Source of the DNA: Rhodospirillaceae bacterium
GTDB taxonomy: Bacteria > Pseudomonadota > Alphaproteobacteria > UBA8366 > GCA-2717185
Reading direction: 5' to 3'
DNA: 12,820 nt
Assembly (NCBI GenBank): GCA_028817685.1
Contig: JAPPPC010000295.1
Span: forward strand, 1 to 12,820
Part shown: positions 7,520 to 12,820 of the stretch, piece by piece
Numbering within the stretch: position 1 is the first letter of the stretch
How the letters are laid out: the number at the start of each line of letters is the position of its first letter
The notes under the pieces: model-generated
Databases searched by the model: none
Seen by the model: only the letters and a program-made list of their open reading frames with translations
Told to the model about the DNA's origin: nothing
Position numbers and translations under genes: made by a program

Positions 7520-8659
7520 CTAGTTGCAGGATTTGAGGAACGTCAGGAGGTGTTCCGTAACCGCTTCGGGCTGTTCCTGTTGAATCCAGTGCCCGGCGCC
7601 GTCGACAAGATGGCAGGTGCGGAAGTCGCTACAGGCGGTGTCCTGCATTTTCTCCAGCCCGCCAGGGTTCTGCCGGATACCCCAATCCTGTGCACCGGCG
7701 ATAAAGCAGGACGGTACGTCTATCGCGCGGCCGGCGTAGAGCCGCAGTTCGCCACTGTGTTCCGGTGTCGTGCGGCAGCGATACCAGTTGAGACCGCCCT
7801 GGAATCCTGTGCGGTCGAATTCGCCGCTATAGATGTGCAACTCCGTCTCGGGTAGCCATTGGCAGTTGGCAATCTGCGCCGCCGACGGCATTTCCTTCGC
7901 CACCGTCTCGGCCATATTCTCGTTGAGATCCATGATGTAGTAGGTCGGCATTTTCTCCAGCTCGCCCGCCGTCCAGCTTGCCAGCCTGAAAGGTTCGTTG
8001 CCGGGCCAATCCGCGCTCTTATGGTGATAGTAGGCACGCAGAAAATCATGCACACCTTGCGGGCAGCGATGCATGTCGTCGTTGGCCGGGCGGGTCGAGT
8101 AGTACCACTGATAGTGTTTACGCGGCCGGGCCAATGCCGCCAGGGTCTCGTGAATATCGGGTACCGGTGCCGTATCGGCAGCGCCGGCCGCCGTGCCGAA
8201 CGGGAAGGCTGGCGCGCCGGTGAAGGGGGCGCTCATCAGGGTCATGCTCGGGAAGATATCTGGCCGGGCCAACGCACAATAGGCGGCCACCGAGGCGCCG
8301 AAATCGTGCCCGACGACACCGACGGTTTCGCGGCGCCCAAGCGCGTGCAGCAGCGCCACGATATCGCTTACCAGATTGAGGAACCGATAAGGCACGAGGT
8401 CGGCATCGTAGCCGTCCTCCCAGCCCGTCGTCCGTCCGTAGCCGCGCTGGTCCGGCGCCACGACATAGTATCCGGCTGCCGCCAGCGCGGGCATGACCTT
8501 GCGCCAGCTATAGGCCAGTTCCGGGAAGCCATGCAGCAATGGCAGGCAGGGGTTGCCCGGGTCACCGGCTTCCAGCACATGCATGCGCAGCCTGTTCACA
8601 TCCTCGACGAAACGGGACCGGATGCCTTCCGGCAACATGTCGGCGCTGTACGGTTCCAT
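7520..8659 (-). CDS. Epoxide-hydrolase-like alpha/beta hydrolase
   Basis: 379 residues, from ATG 8659 with GAGGG five bases upstream. The alpha/beta-hydrolase core carries HGFPE (43-47, oxyanion hole), APDQRGYGRT (68-77), and the nucleophile elbow VGHDFGAS with Asp119. The acid residue is probably Asp325 (GAQDWGI), and the base His357 lies in GAGHWIQQEQPEAV. An Asp nucleophile, HGFPE and a lid segment with GGLNWYR are the signature of soluble epoxide hydrolases, which open epoxides through a covalent Asp ester, with lid tyrosines activating the epoxide oxygen. Haloalkane dehalogenases also use Asp but lack the HGFP plus lid-Tyr set. The protein is about 50 residues longer than common bacterial forms, with the extra length in the cap region. 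It has no signal peptide and is probably cytoplasmic. It diverges from the PuuE-like pair 91 bp away, which suggests shared regulation. The native substrate is unknown. Confidence 0.9.
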   Translation of the reverse strand: MEPYSADMLPEGIRSRFVEDVNRLRMHVLEAGDPGNPCLPLLHGFPELAYSWRKVMPALAAAGYYVVAPDQRGYGRTTGWEDGYDADLVPYRFLNLVSDIVALLHALGRRETVGVVGHDFGASVAAYCALARPDIFPSMTLMSAPFTGAPAFPFGTAAGAADTAPVPDIHETLAALARPRKHYQWYYSTRPANDDMHRCPQGVHDFLRAYYHHKSADWPGNEPFRLASWTAGELEKMPTYYIMDLNENMAETVAKEMPSAAQIANCQWLPETELHIYSGEFDRTGFQGGLNWYRCRTTPEHSGELRLYAGRAIDVPSCFIAGAQDWGIRQNPGGLEKMQDTACSDFRTCHLVDGAGHWIQQEQPEAVTEHLLTFLKSCN

Positions 8660-8697
8660 CGAATCCCTCGCTTCTTCTTATCCCGGCTTCCGCTGCG

Positions 8698-8719
8698 GCG
8701 AACGATGACCTATCGTCGC
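8698..8719. promoter_or_regulatory. Small dyad between the epoxide hydrolase and the PuuE-like operon
   Basis: GCG-A-ACGAT (8698-8706) faces ATCGT-CGC (8712-8719) across a 5-base loop, giving eight pairs with one bulged A. It lies 31 bases before the ATG of the first PuuE-like gene and 38 bases before the divergent hydrolase start, in a 91-bp region that must hold both promoters. It could be an operator or a leader hairpin. The dyad is short and imperfect. Confidence 0.25.
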
Positions 8720-8750
8720 TGGACCATCAAGTGGCACCGAGGGAGACCCC

Positions 8751-9662
8751 ATGACCATCGTCAACGCGGATCGCGCGCCTTATTCGCCGATCATCTCGCG
8801 ACCGAAACTACGCTGGCCGAACGACGCCCGTGTGGCGCTTTGGGTCGTCCCGAATATCGAGCATTATGAATATCTGCCGCTGCCGCAGCGGGCGCGTAAC
8901 CCTTGGCCACGAACACCGCATCCCGATGTGCTCAATTACGGTATCCGCGACTACGGCAACCGGGTCGGCGTGTGGCGGATGATCGACGTGTTGGACAAGC
9001 ACGGCATCAAGGGCACCGTGTCGCTGAACATGGCGAATTACGTGCACTACCCGGAAATCTTCAAGGCCTGCACGGAACGGGAATGGACCATCCTCTGCCA
9101 CGGTCTCTACAACACCCGCTATCACTGGTACTACAGCGAGGAAGAGGAGCGGGACGCTATCAAGGAATGCGTCGACATCCACGGTGAGCTGATGGGCACG
9201 ATGCTGCCGGGATGGTTCTCGCCGGCGGTCTCCTTCACCTTGAACACACCGGACCTCGTCGCTGAGGCAGGCATAAAGTATTATTGCGACTGGTATCATG
9301 ACGACCAGCCGCTGCCATTGCGCACCAAGCATGGGCCGCTGGTCACGGTACCCTACACGATGGATCTCAACGATTCGGTGCTGAGCCTCAAGCAGCATGA
9401 AGGCGCAGACTTCGTGACCATGATCAAGGACACGTTCGATACGCTCTACGCAGAAGGGGCGGAGAGCGGGCGCGTCATGTGCATTGCGCTGCACCCCTAC
9501 ATCATGGGGCAGCCCCATCGGATCGCCTATCTCGACGAAGCGCTCAGCTACATCCTCTCCCATGACGGGGTGTGGAAGGCGAAGGGAGACGAGATCGCGG
9601 ATTGGTATGCCGCACACTGCACCGACCACTACGAAGCGCATTTGGGGGAGACCGACCGATGA
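8751..9662 (+). CDS. Polysaccharide deacetylase (NodB-fold) family protein, PuuE-like, first copy
   Basis: 303 residues. ATG 8751 has GAGGGAG five bases upstream. The order of motifs follows PuuE-type allantoinases and related NodB-fold amide hydrolases: RPKLRWPNDARVALWVVPNI, then RDYGNRVGVWRMIDVLDKHG (67-86), a TILCHGLYNTRYHWYY segment (113-128), EEEERD, and a late ALHPYIMGQPHRIAYL segment. Classic metal-dependent members use Asp plus an HxxxxH- or HxxxH-type pair. Here the first-strand position is Glu37, and His117 (CHG) is followed four residues later by Asn121. This matches the PuuE subfamily, where the canonical metal triad is not conserved, and suggests hydrolysis of a small cyclic amide or C-N bond rather than polysaccharide deacetylation. 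There is no signal peptide, so it is cytoplasmic. Its stop overlaps the start of the next gene in ATGA, so the pair is translationally coupled. The exact substrate cannot be assigned. Confidence 0.87.
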   Translation: MTIVNADRAPYSPIISRPKLRWPNDARVALWVVPNIEHYEYLPLPQRARNPWPRTPHPDVLNYGIRDYGNRVGVWRMIDVLDKHGIKGTVSLNMANYVHYPEIFKACTEREWTILCHGLYNTRYHWYYSEEEERDAIKECVDIHGELMGTMLPGWFSPAVSFTLNTPDLVAEAGIKYYCDWYHDDQPLPLRTKHGPLVTVPYTMDLNDSVLSLKQHEGADFVTMIKDTFDTLYAEGAESGRVMCIALHPYIMGQPHRIAYLDEALSYILSHDGVWKAKGDEIADWYAAHCTDHYEAHLGETDR

Positions 9663-10558
9663 CCAAACCCGCCCCCGGCATGGATCATGACCTCTACCGC
9701 TATTCGGCGCTGCCGGAACGGCCAAAGCTCTCCTGGCCGAATGGGGAGAAGCTCGCCTTTTATGTCCTGTTGCACCTGGAGTTCTGGGAGCTGGAGCCGC
9801 CGGAAGGCGTCCATACCGACCCGCGTTTCAAGGGGCCGCGCGGCGATTATTTTCCGGACTACCGATACTTCACGCAGCGTGAATACGGTAACCGGATCGG
9901 CATTTTCCGGATCCTGGACCTGCTCGACAAGCACGGGATCAAGGCAACGGTCGCGGCCAACGCCGGCGCTTGCGAGCGCTACCCCAATCTAATCGAAGCA
10001 TGTCAGGAACGTGGGTATGAGATTGCCGCGCACGGTGACTACCAGACCCGGATGATCACCAGCGACATGAGTGAGGCCGATGAACGAGAGGTCATTGCGA
10101 GCGCAACAGACGTCTTGGAAAAGGCGACGGGCCAACGGCCAACCGGCTGGCTTGGTGTCGATTCCAATGAATCCACACGGACACCGCAATTACTTGCGGA
10201 GGCCGGCTACGATTATCAGCTCGATTGGCCGAACGACGACCAACCTTACATGATGACGACGGACCCGGCGCTGGTCGCGATTCCCAACCAGATGGAATGG
10301 GACGATGTGAACGCGCTGTGGATTCGGAACATCCCGAACCCGCGCTATCCCGGCCTGATCAGCGAGGCGTTCCGGACGTTGCACGCGGAAGGGGCCGAAT
10401 CGGGCCGCCTGTTCAGCCTGCCGCTGCATTCCTGGGTCATCGGCCAGCCGCACCGGATCCGCTATTTGGCCGAAGCGCTGGAGGATATCTGTTCGGTCGA
10501 CGGCGTATGGCAGGCGACAGCGGGCGAGATCGCGCGGCACTACCGTTCGCAGGTTTAA
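9659..10558 (+). CDS. Polysaccharide deacetylase (NodB-fold) family protein, PuuE-like, second copy
   Basis: 299 residues from ATG 9659, which overlaps the upstream stop as ATGA; GGGGGAG lies a few bases upstream. An earlier in-frame ATG at 9572 lies inside the upstream gene and adds a non-homologous Arg-rich leader, so it is rejected. The protein is a diverged paralogue of its neighbour and shares RPKLSWPN, QREYGNRIGIFRILDLLDKHG, the EIAAHGDYQT segment, AEGAESGR and a late HSWVIGQPHRIRYL. Its first-strand position is Glu41 and its motif is His125-Gly-Asp-Tyr-Gln129. The two copies therefore differ at the putative active site, and this one lacks the extra His found at 125 of copy one. An insertion of about 20 residues (PRFKGPRGDYFPDY) precedes the shared tyrosine-rich region. 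Adjacent, coupled, unequal paralogues suggest a heteromer or two successive hydrolyses. The stop codon shares the TTAA at 10555-10558 with the stop of the convergent kinase gene. Confidence 0.87.
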   Translation: MTKPAPGMDHDLYRYSALPERPKLSWPNGEKLAFYVLLHLEFWELEPPEGVHTDPRFKGPRGDYFPDYRYFTQREYGNRIGIFRILDLLDKHGIKATVAANAGACERYPNLIEACQERGYEIAAHGDYQTRMITSDMSEADEREVIASATDVLEKATGQRPTGWLGVDSNESTRTPQLLAEAGYDYQLDWPNDDQPYMMTTDPALVAIPNQMEWDDVNALWIRNIPNPRYPGLISEAFRTLHAEGAESGRLFSLPLHSWVIGQPHRIRYLAEALEDICSVDGVWQATAGEIARHYRSQV

Positions 10559-11448
10559 GTTTCCTTCCCGTCGTCGCGCAGCCGCCTCAGGATTGCCGCG
10601 CCCATCGCTGCGTGCTGTGGATGATCGGTGAGCCCCGTATCGAGCAGTATGATGCCGAAGAACGCGGCCCAAGCGCGGGCGCGGCAGAGCGTTGCACCGG
10701 AGAGAGGACCATAGGCTTTCATAGCGCGCAGACGCGCTTCGCGGGTCGGAAGGACCGTCCAGAACGAGGCGAGATCGGTCGCTGGATCGCCGACGCAGAT
10801 GTCCCCCCAATCGATGATTCCGGAGATCGCGCCGTCGGCGACGAGGACGTTTCGTGCGTGCAGATCGCCGTGGATCCAGGTTGGTTCGACGTCAAAGGCG
10901 CTCGCAAGACCGTCCTTCCAAATGCGGGTGACGCCTTCGGGCACTCTTTCGCCAATACGCTCCAGCCGTGCCCGCACATCCGGTGCCTTTTTGGTCAACG
11001 GAACGTCGCGGTGCGGGTTGGCCGGTGCGTCGCTTGGAGGGGGAACATGCAAAGCGCGCAAAAACGCACCGAAGACGGCTCCTTCCAAGGGGCGCATGGC
11101 TGTTCTGTCCACGGTATCGCCGTCTAACCAGGGAACGACACTCCAATGCCAGGGGAAACGCCCTTCGGGCGTGCCGGTACGGACGGGGATAGGGATCGGC
11201 AACGGTAATCGCTCTGCAAGAATCGGTAGCCAGCGTTGCTCATGTTCGATCAGACGCGCTGCTTGCGCACGCCGTGGCAGCCGTAACGCTAGGCCATCGC
11301 CCAGTTTGTAGATCGCATTGTCCCAACCTTCACCGACGGTCGTAATCGGCTGGCTGGCCAAGTCAGGATGCTGGGACACCAGCAAGTCGCGCAACAGCGC
11401 CTCGTCGATCTGTATCTCCGCGGGCGGTGTTTCAGAAATTGCGACCAT
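10555..11448 (-). CDS. Aminoglycoside phosphotransferase (APH) family kinase-like protein
   Basis: 297 residues from ATG 11448. The N-lobe has a nucleotide-binding loop (GEGWDNAIYKLGDGLALRLP, 39-58), with Arg56 where kinases usually place the ATP-binding Lys. VVPWLDG (104-110) is the hinge. The C-lobe has the catalytic loop HGDLHARN (193-200, Asp195) and a DFG-equivalent IIDWGD (211-216), followed by VGDPATDLA. This is the fold of small-molecule kinases that phosphorylate antibiotics, sugars, choline or homoserine. The APH label does not by itself mean antibiotic resistance. The gene is 20 bp downstream of the NIPSNAP gene on the same strand. No good SD lies at the normal distance: the nearest purine run, AGAGGG, is about 16 bases away and overlaps the intergenic hairpin. 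Translation may therefore depend on coupling or on that fold. The family is firm, the substrate unknown. Confidence 0.88.
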   Translation of the reverse strand: MVAISETPPAEIQIDEALLRDLLVSQHPDLASQPITTVGEGWDNAIYKLGDGLALRLPRRAQAARLIEHEQRWLPILAERLPLPIPIPVRTGTPEGRFPWHWSVVPWLDGDTVDRTAMRPLEGAVFGAFLRALHVPPPSDAPANPHRDVPLTKKAPDVRARLERIGERVPEGVTRIWKDGLASAFDVEPTWIHGDLHARNVLVADGAISGIIDWGDICVGDPATDLASFWTVLPTREARLRAMKAYGPLSGATLCRARAWAAFFGIILLDTGLTDHPQHAAMGAAILRRLRDDGKET

Positions 11449-11458
11449 CGGATTCGAG

Positions 11459-11479
11459 GCTGGACCCTCTAGGTCCAGC
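11459..11479 (-). promoter_or_regulatory. Perfect 8-bp hairpin with the NIPSNAP stop codon in its loop
   Basis: On the minus strand GCTGGACC, loop TAGAG, GGTCCAGC form a perfect 8-bp stem. The loop begins with the TAG stop of the NIPSNAP gene, and the kinase start follows 10 bases after the stem. No T-run follows, so it is more likely a processing, stabilising or translation-control element between two cotranscribed genes than a terminator. The loop also carries part of the only SD-like purine run before the kinase gene. Function is inferred from position only. Confidence 0.45.
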
Positions 11480-12110
11480 GTACGTCGTCCTGCTCGTCCT
11501 CGGCGCTAAGCAAGGTCGTGGTGTAGACGCAGGTCGCGTCGCAAAGATCATAGCGTCGGCTGAGCTTGCGCCGCACCTCGGTTTCAGCTTCGCCTTGTGG
11601 AATCTTCGAGCGCTCCCACATCGCCAAGTTCGGACGTCGGGTCAGCAACAGGCTGCGCCGCAGCCCGTCACGATCTTCGTTGAAGCGCCAGAGGCCGATC
11701 ACTTGGGAATCGTAGGAGGACTCGAAGCCCGGCCAAGCTGCGGCGCAAAGTTCCAGGAATTCGTCCCAATGCGCCGGCGGTGTGTCGAAAGAACGAAAGG
11801 CGTAGTTGCCCTGGCGCCGCGGTGCTTCCGGAGACTTTGGGCGCAACGTAGGCTCCATGACCTCCTGCGACACGTTTACGATATGTGGCGTTTCATGGAG
11901 AAGAACGTCCGCATACGCACCATCGTCATTCCAAGCTGTAATAACGGTCAACTCGTCGCGTGGCCGGCCGATCTGGCTCCGCCAGACGCCAAATAGCGCA
12001 CCGCCCTGTGCCGCGATCCGGTCTGCGCCTGCCGTACGGATATTGTCCGCCACAGCCTGCCAGCGGCGCGGCGTTGTCGTAATGATGTGGTGGCCATAGG
12101 TCACAGTCAT
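11469..12110 (-). CDS. NIPSNAP family protein (two ferredoxin-like repeats)
   Basis: 213 residues from ATG 12110. The sequence divides into two related halves. Residues 37-62 (GALFGVWRSQIGRPRDELTV and on) match residues 136-162 (QVIGLWRFNEDRDGL, then SLLLTRRPNLAMW). The strand pattern G-x-W-R ... L-x-W and the length of just over 200 residues fit the NIPSNAP family, a dimeric alpha/beta-barrel fold. Bacterial members sit in catabolic operons, and most have no defined reaction. No signal peptide or membrane segment is seen. No usable Shine-Dalgarno sequence precedes the ATG. Instead, a 28-codon frame ends in ATGA overlapping this start, so translation is probably coupled to it. Downstream, 20 bp separates it from the kinase gene. 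The second half ends in a charged, disordered-looking tail (SAEDEQDDVRWT). Fold call good, function unknown. Confidence 0.8.
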   Translation of the reverse strand: MTVTYGHHIITTTPRRWQAVADNIRTAGADRIAAQGGALFGVWRSQIGRPRDELTVITAWNDDGAYADVLLHETPHIVNVSQEVMEPTLRPKSPEAPRRQGNYAFRSFDTPPAHWDEFLELCAAAWPGFESSYDSQVIGLWRFNEDRDGLRRSLLLTRRPNLAMWERSKIPQGEAETEVRRKLSRRYDLCDATCVYTTTLLSAEDEQDDVRWT

Positions 12111-12193
12111 TTGGTCACGGTAAAGCGTAGTGCGCCGAACGCCGGTCTGGCCGGCTCCGGATTAAGTCCGGGACACTTGTGTGGTTCCGTCAC
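12107..12193 (-). pseudogene. 28-codon frame coupled to NIPSNAP; possible amidohydrolase N-terminal scar
   Basis: Minus-strand GTG 12193 to TGA 12107-12109, 28 residues, with a purine run (GAGAGAG) about six bases before the GTG. The TGA overlaps the NIPSNAP ATG as ATGA. The peptide contains CPGLNPEPARPAFGAL, which resembles the segment just before the first metal-binding motif in amidohydrolases of the 2-pyrone-4,6-dicarboxylate hydrolase type (C-P-G-P-x-P-x-P-R-x-P-x-F ... then CDxHxH). The CDxHxH metal motif and all that should follow are missing; only LRFTVTK remains before the stop. It may be an in-frame deletion remnant, or simply a leader peptide that brings ribosomes to the NIPSNAP start. 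The homology rests on about 16 residues recalled from memory and is tentative; the reading frame and overlap are seen directly. It starts 18 bases after the luciferase-like scar. Confidence 0.4.
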
Positions 12194-12211
12194 GGTGTTC
12201 TCTCTCAACGA

Positions 12212-12337
12212 TTATTGCAGGCGGGGCATGATGTCCGATGCGACAAGGCGCAGCGATTGCTCCACACCCTTGTCGAACGCCTCGACCCTGATGCTTTGGT
12301 CGGGCATTTGGCTGAGGCTGAAGGTTCCGAACCTCAT
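12212..12337 (-). pseudogene. Internally deleted luciferase-like monooxygenase (LLM) remnant, 41 codons
   Basis: Minus-strand ATG 12337 to TAA 12212-12214, preceded by AAAGGAAAGC, a good RBS. The first half, MRFGTFSLSQMPDQS, is a typical first strand and following loop of bacterial luciferase-like flavin monooxygenases. The second half, QSLRLVASDIMPRLQ, reads like the last helix of the same family (S-L-x-x-F-A-x-x-V-M-P-x-L/F). An intact member has roughly 320-400 residues, so almost all of the barrel, including the flavin site, is absent, yet the frame is unbroken and keeps its own start and stop. The simplest reading is an in-frame internal deletion. The product cannot be an active monooxygenase. 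It lies 26 bp downstream of the MDR oxidoreductase and 18 bp upstream of the next short frame, as an intact operon gene would. A functional micropeptide is a less likely alternative. Confidence 0.6.
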
Positions 12338-12363
12338 GCTTTCCTTTCGTTTCGTCGCAGTGC

Positions 12364-12820
12364 CTAGGGTTCGTCCGAAATCTGGACAATTGTCTTGCCG
12401 AAATTCTCCCCTTTCAGCATTCCGATGAGCATCTCGGGCGCGTTGTCGAGCCCCTTAACCCGGTGTTCGCGGTATTTGATGCGGCCCTCGGCAATCCAAC
12501 CGCTGACCTCACGCAGGAATTCAGCTTCCTGGTCCGCGTAGTCTCGGACAATGAAACCGCGTACGGCAACGCGATGGGTCAACACGGTGCGCATGAATTG
12601 CGGTAAATAGTCCGTTCCTTCGGCGGGACCCGCCGCGTTGTACTGTGCGATCAGGCCACAGACCGGCATGCGGGCGAAGAAATTGAAGTGCGGGATCACG
12701 GCCCGAAGCACCCGGCCTGCAACGTTTTCGAAATAGATATCGATGCCATCCGGGCAGGCGGCGGCGAGCTGGGCCTCGAAGTCTTCCGCGCGATGATCGA
12801 GGCAGGCGTCGAAGCCCAGC
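12364..12820 (-). CDS. NADPH-dependent MDR oxidoreductase (CurA/PTGR-like), C-terminal part
   Basis: The stop is TAG at 12364-12366, and the frame is open to the right edge, so the 5' part is missing. A GTG at 12711 is internal, because clear family sequence continues upstream (LGFDACLDHRAEDFEAQL, then CPDGIDIYFENVAGRVL). YFENVAG is the family signature of zinc-independent medium-chain reductases of the leukotriene B4 12-hydroxydehydrogenase, prostaglandin reductase and curcumin reductase group. The following PVCGLIAQYN, FMRTVLTHRVAVRGFIV and the closing GMLKGENFGKTIVQI also fit. These enzymes reduce the C=C bond of alpha,beta-unsaturated ketones or aldehydes with NADPH. About 151 residues are visible; the nucleotide-binding glycine motif lies off the window. 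It is the first visible gene of a minus-strand operon continuing through two short frames to NIPSNAP and the kinase. Confidence 0.9.
   Translation of the reverse strand, partial: LGFDACLDHRAEDFEAQLAAACPDGIDIYFENVAGRVLRAVIPHFNFFARMPVCGLIAQYNAAGPAEGTDYLPQFMRTVLTHRVAVRGFIVRDYADQEAEFLREVSGWIAEGRIKYREHRVKGLDNAPEMLIGMLKGENFGKTIVQISDEP

Noticed and set aside
7859..8869. 336-codon plus-strand open frame opposite the epoxide hydrolase, running into the first PuuE-like gene
   Set aside because: The opposite strand carries a full alpha/beta-hydrolase catalytic set; this frame has only low-complexity Arg/Gly/His sequence.
8808..9725. 305-codon minus-strand open frame opposite the PuuE-like genes
   Set aside because: Shadow of a well-supported gene pair; Val/Arg/His-rich with no motif.
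9572..10558. Second PuuE-like gene starting at ATG 9572
   Set aside because: It would overlap its neighbour by 91 bases with an Arg-rich leader not shared by the paralogue; ATG 9659 has GGGGGAG and an ATGA overlap.
10225..11127. 300-codon plus-strand open frame opposite the kinase gene
   Set aside because: The minus strand has HGDLHARN and IIDWGD kinase motifs; this frame has none and straddles the end of another gene.
10555..11448. Reading the APH-fold gene as an antibiotic resistance determinant
   Set aside because: The APH fold covers many metabolic small-molecule kinases, and the operon context is catabolic; nothing points to an antibiotic substrate.
12162..12389. 75-codon minus-strand frame across the LLM remnant
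   Set aside because: It lies in a different frame from the recognisable LLM ends, has no motif, and overlaps the end of the MDR gene.
12087..12428. 113-codon plus-strand frame across the 12.1-12.4 kb spacer
   Set aside because: Antisense to the whole minus-strand operon, no RBS and no recognisable domain.

Overview
The window is GC-rich, densely coded bacterial DNA. A large alphaproteobacterial-style methyl-accepting chemotaxis protein sits beside family III CoA-transferase, NIPSNAP, PuuE-like deacetylase, carboxymuconolactone decarboxylase (CMD) and MDR oxidoreductase genes. That mix is typical of an alphaproteobacterium of Rhodospirillales-like type with broad catabolic capacity. The lineage is inferred from gene content; the window has no rRNA, tRNA or other phylogenetic marker. 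No insertion sequence, CRISPR array or RNA gene was seen.

Layout. Bases 1-614 (+) are the 3' part of a glutathione S-transferase family gene with an extra C-terminal domain. After a 242-bp intergenic region comes a 724-residue chemoreceptor (857-3031 +), closed by a strong 12-bp stem-loop. Next is a 775-residue protein with two fused CaiB/BaiF-type CoA-transferase domains (3239-5566 +). It converges on an Asp/Glu/hydantoin racemase-like gene (5592-6413 -). That gene diverges from a CMD-family gene (6561-7133 +) across a region holding an 8-bp-arm inverted repeat. A 71-residue unknown protein (7157-7372 -) and an epoxide-hydrolase-like alpha/beta hydrolase (7520-8659 -) follow. The hydrolase diverges from a translationally coupled tandem pair of PuuE-like NodB-fold hydrolases (8751-9662 and 9659-10558, +).

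The right end is a minus-strand operon, read from right to left. It holds a truncated NADPH-dependent MDR oxidoreductase (12364 to beyond 12820), two very short reading frames (12212-12337 and 12107-12193), a NIPSNAP-family protein (11469-12110) and an aminoglycoside-phosphotransferase-fold kinase (10555-11448). The two short frames are the most unusual part of the window. The first encodes the start of a luciferase-like monooxygenase joined in frame to what looks like its extreme C-terminus. The second begins like the N-terminus of an amidohydrolase and ends in an ATGA overlap with the NIPSNAP start. They look like in-frame deletion scars that keep start, stop and coupling.

How the genes may work together. 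The central block (two-domain CoA transferase, racemase-like protein, CMD protein, epoxide hydrolase, two PuuE-like hydrolases) looks like an accessory catabolic island for an unidentified small molecule, possibly a cyclic amide or ureide. Several of these proteins lack the textbook catalytic residues of their families: the CoA-transferase Asp in both halves, the racemase Cys pair, and the NodB metal-ligand pattern in both deacetylase-like proteins. The pathway is an inference from neighbourhood, not something the sequence proves.
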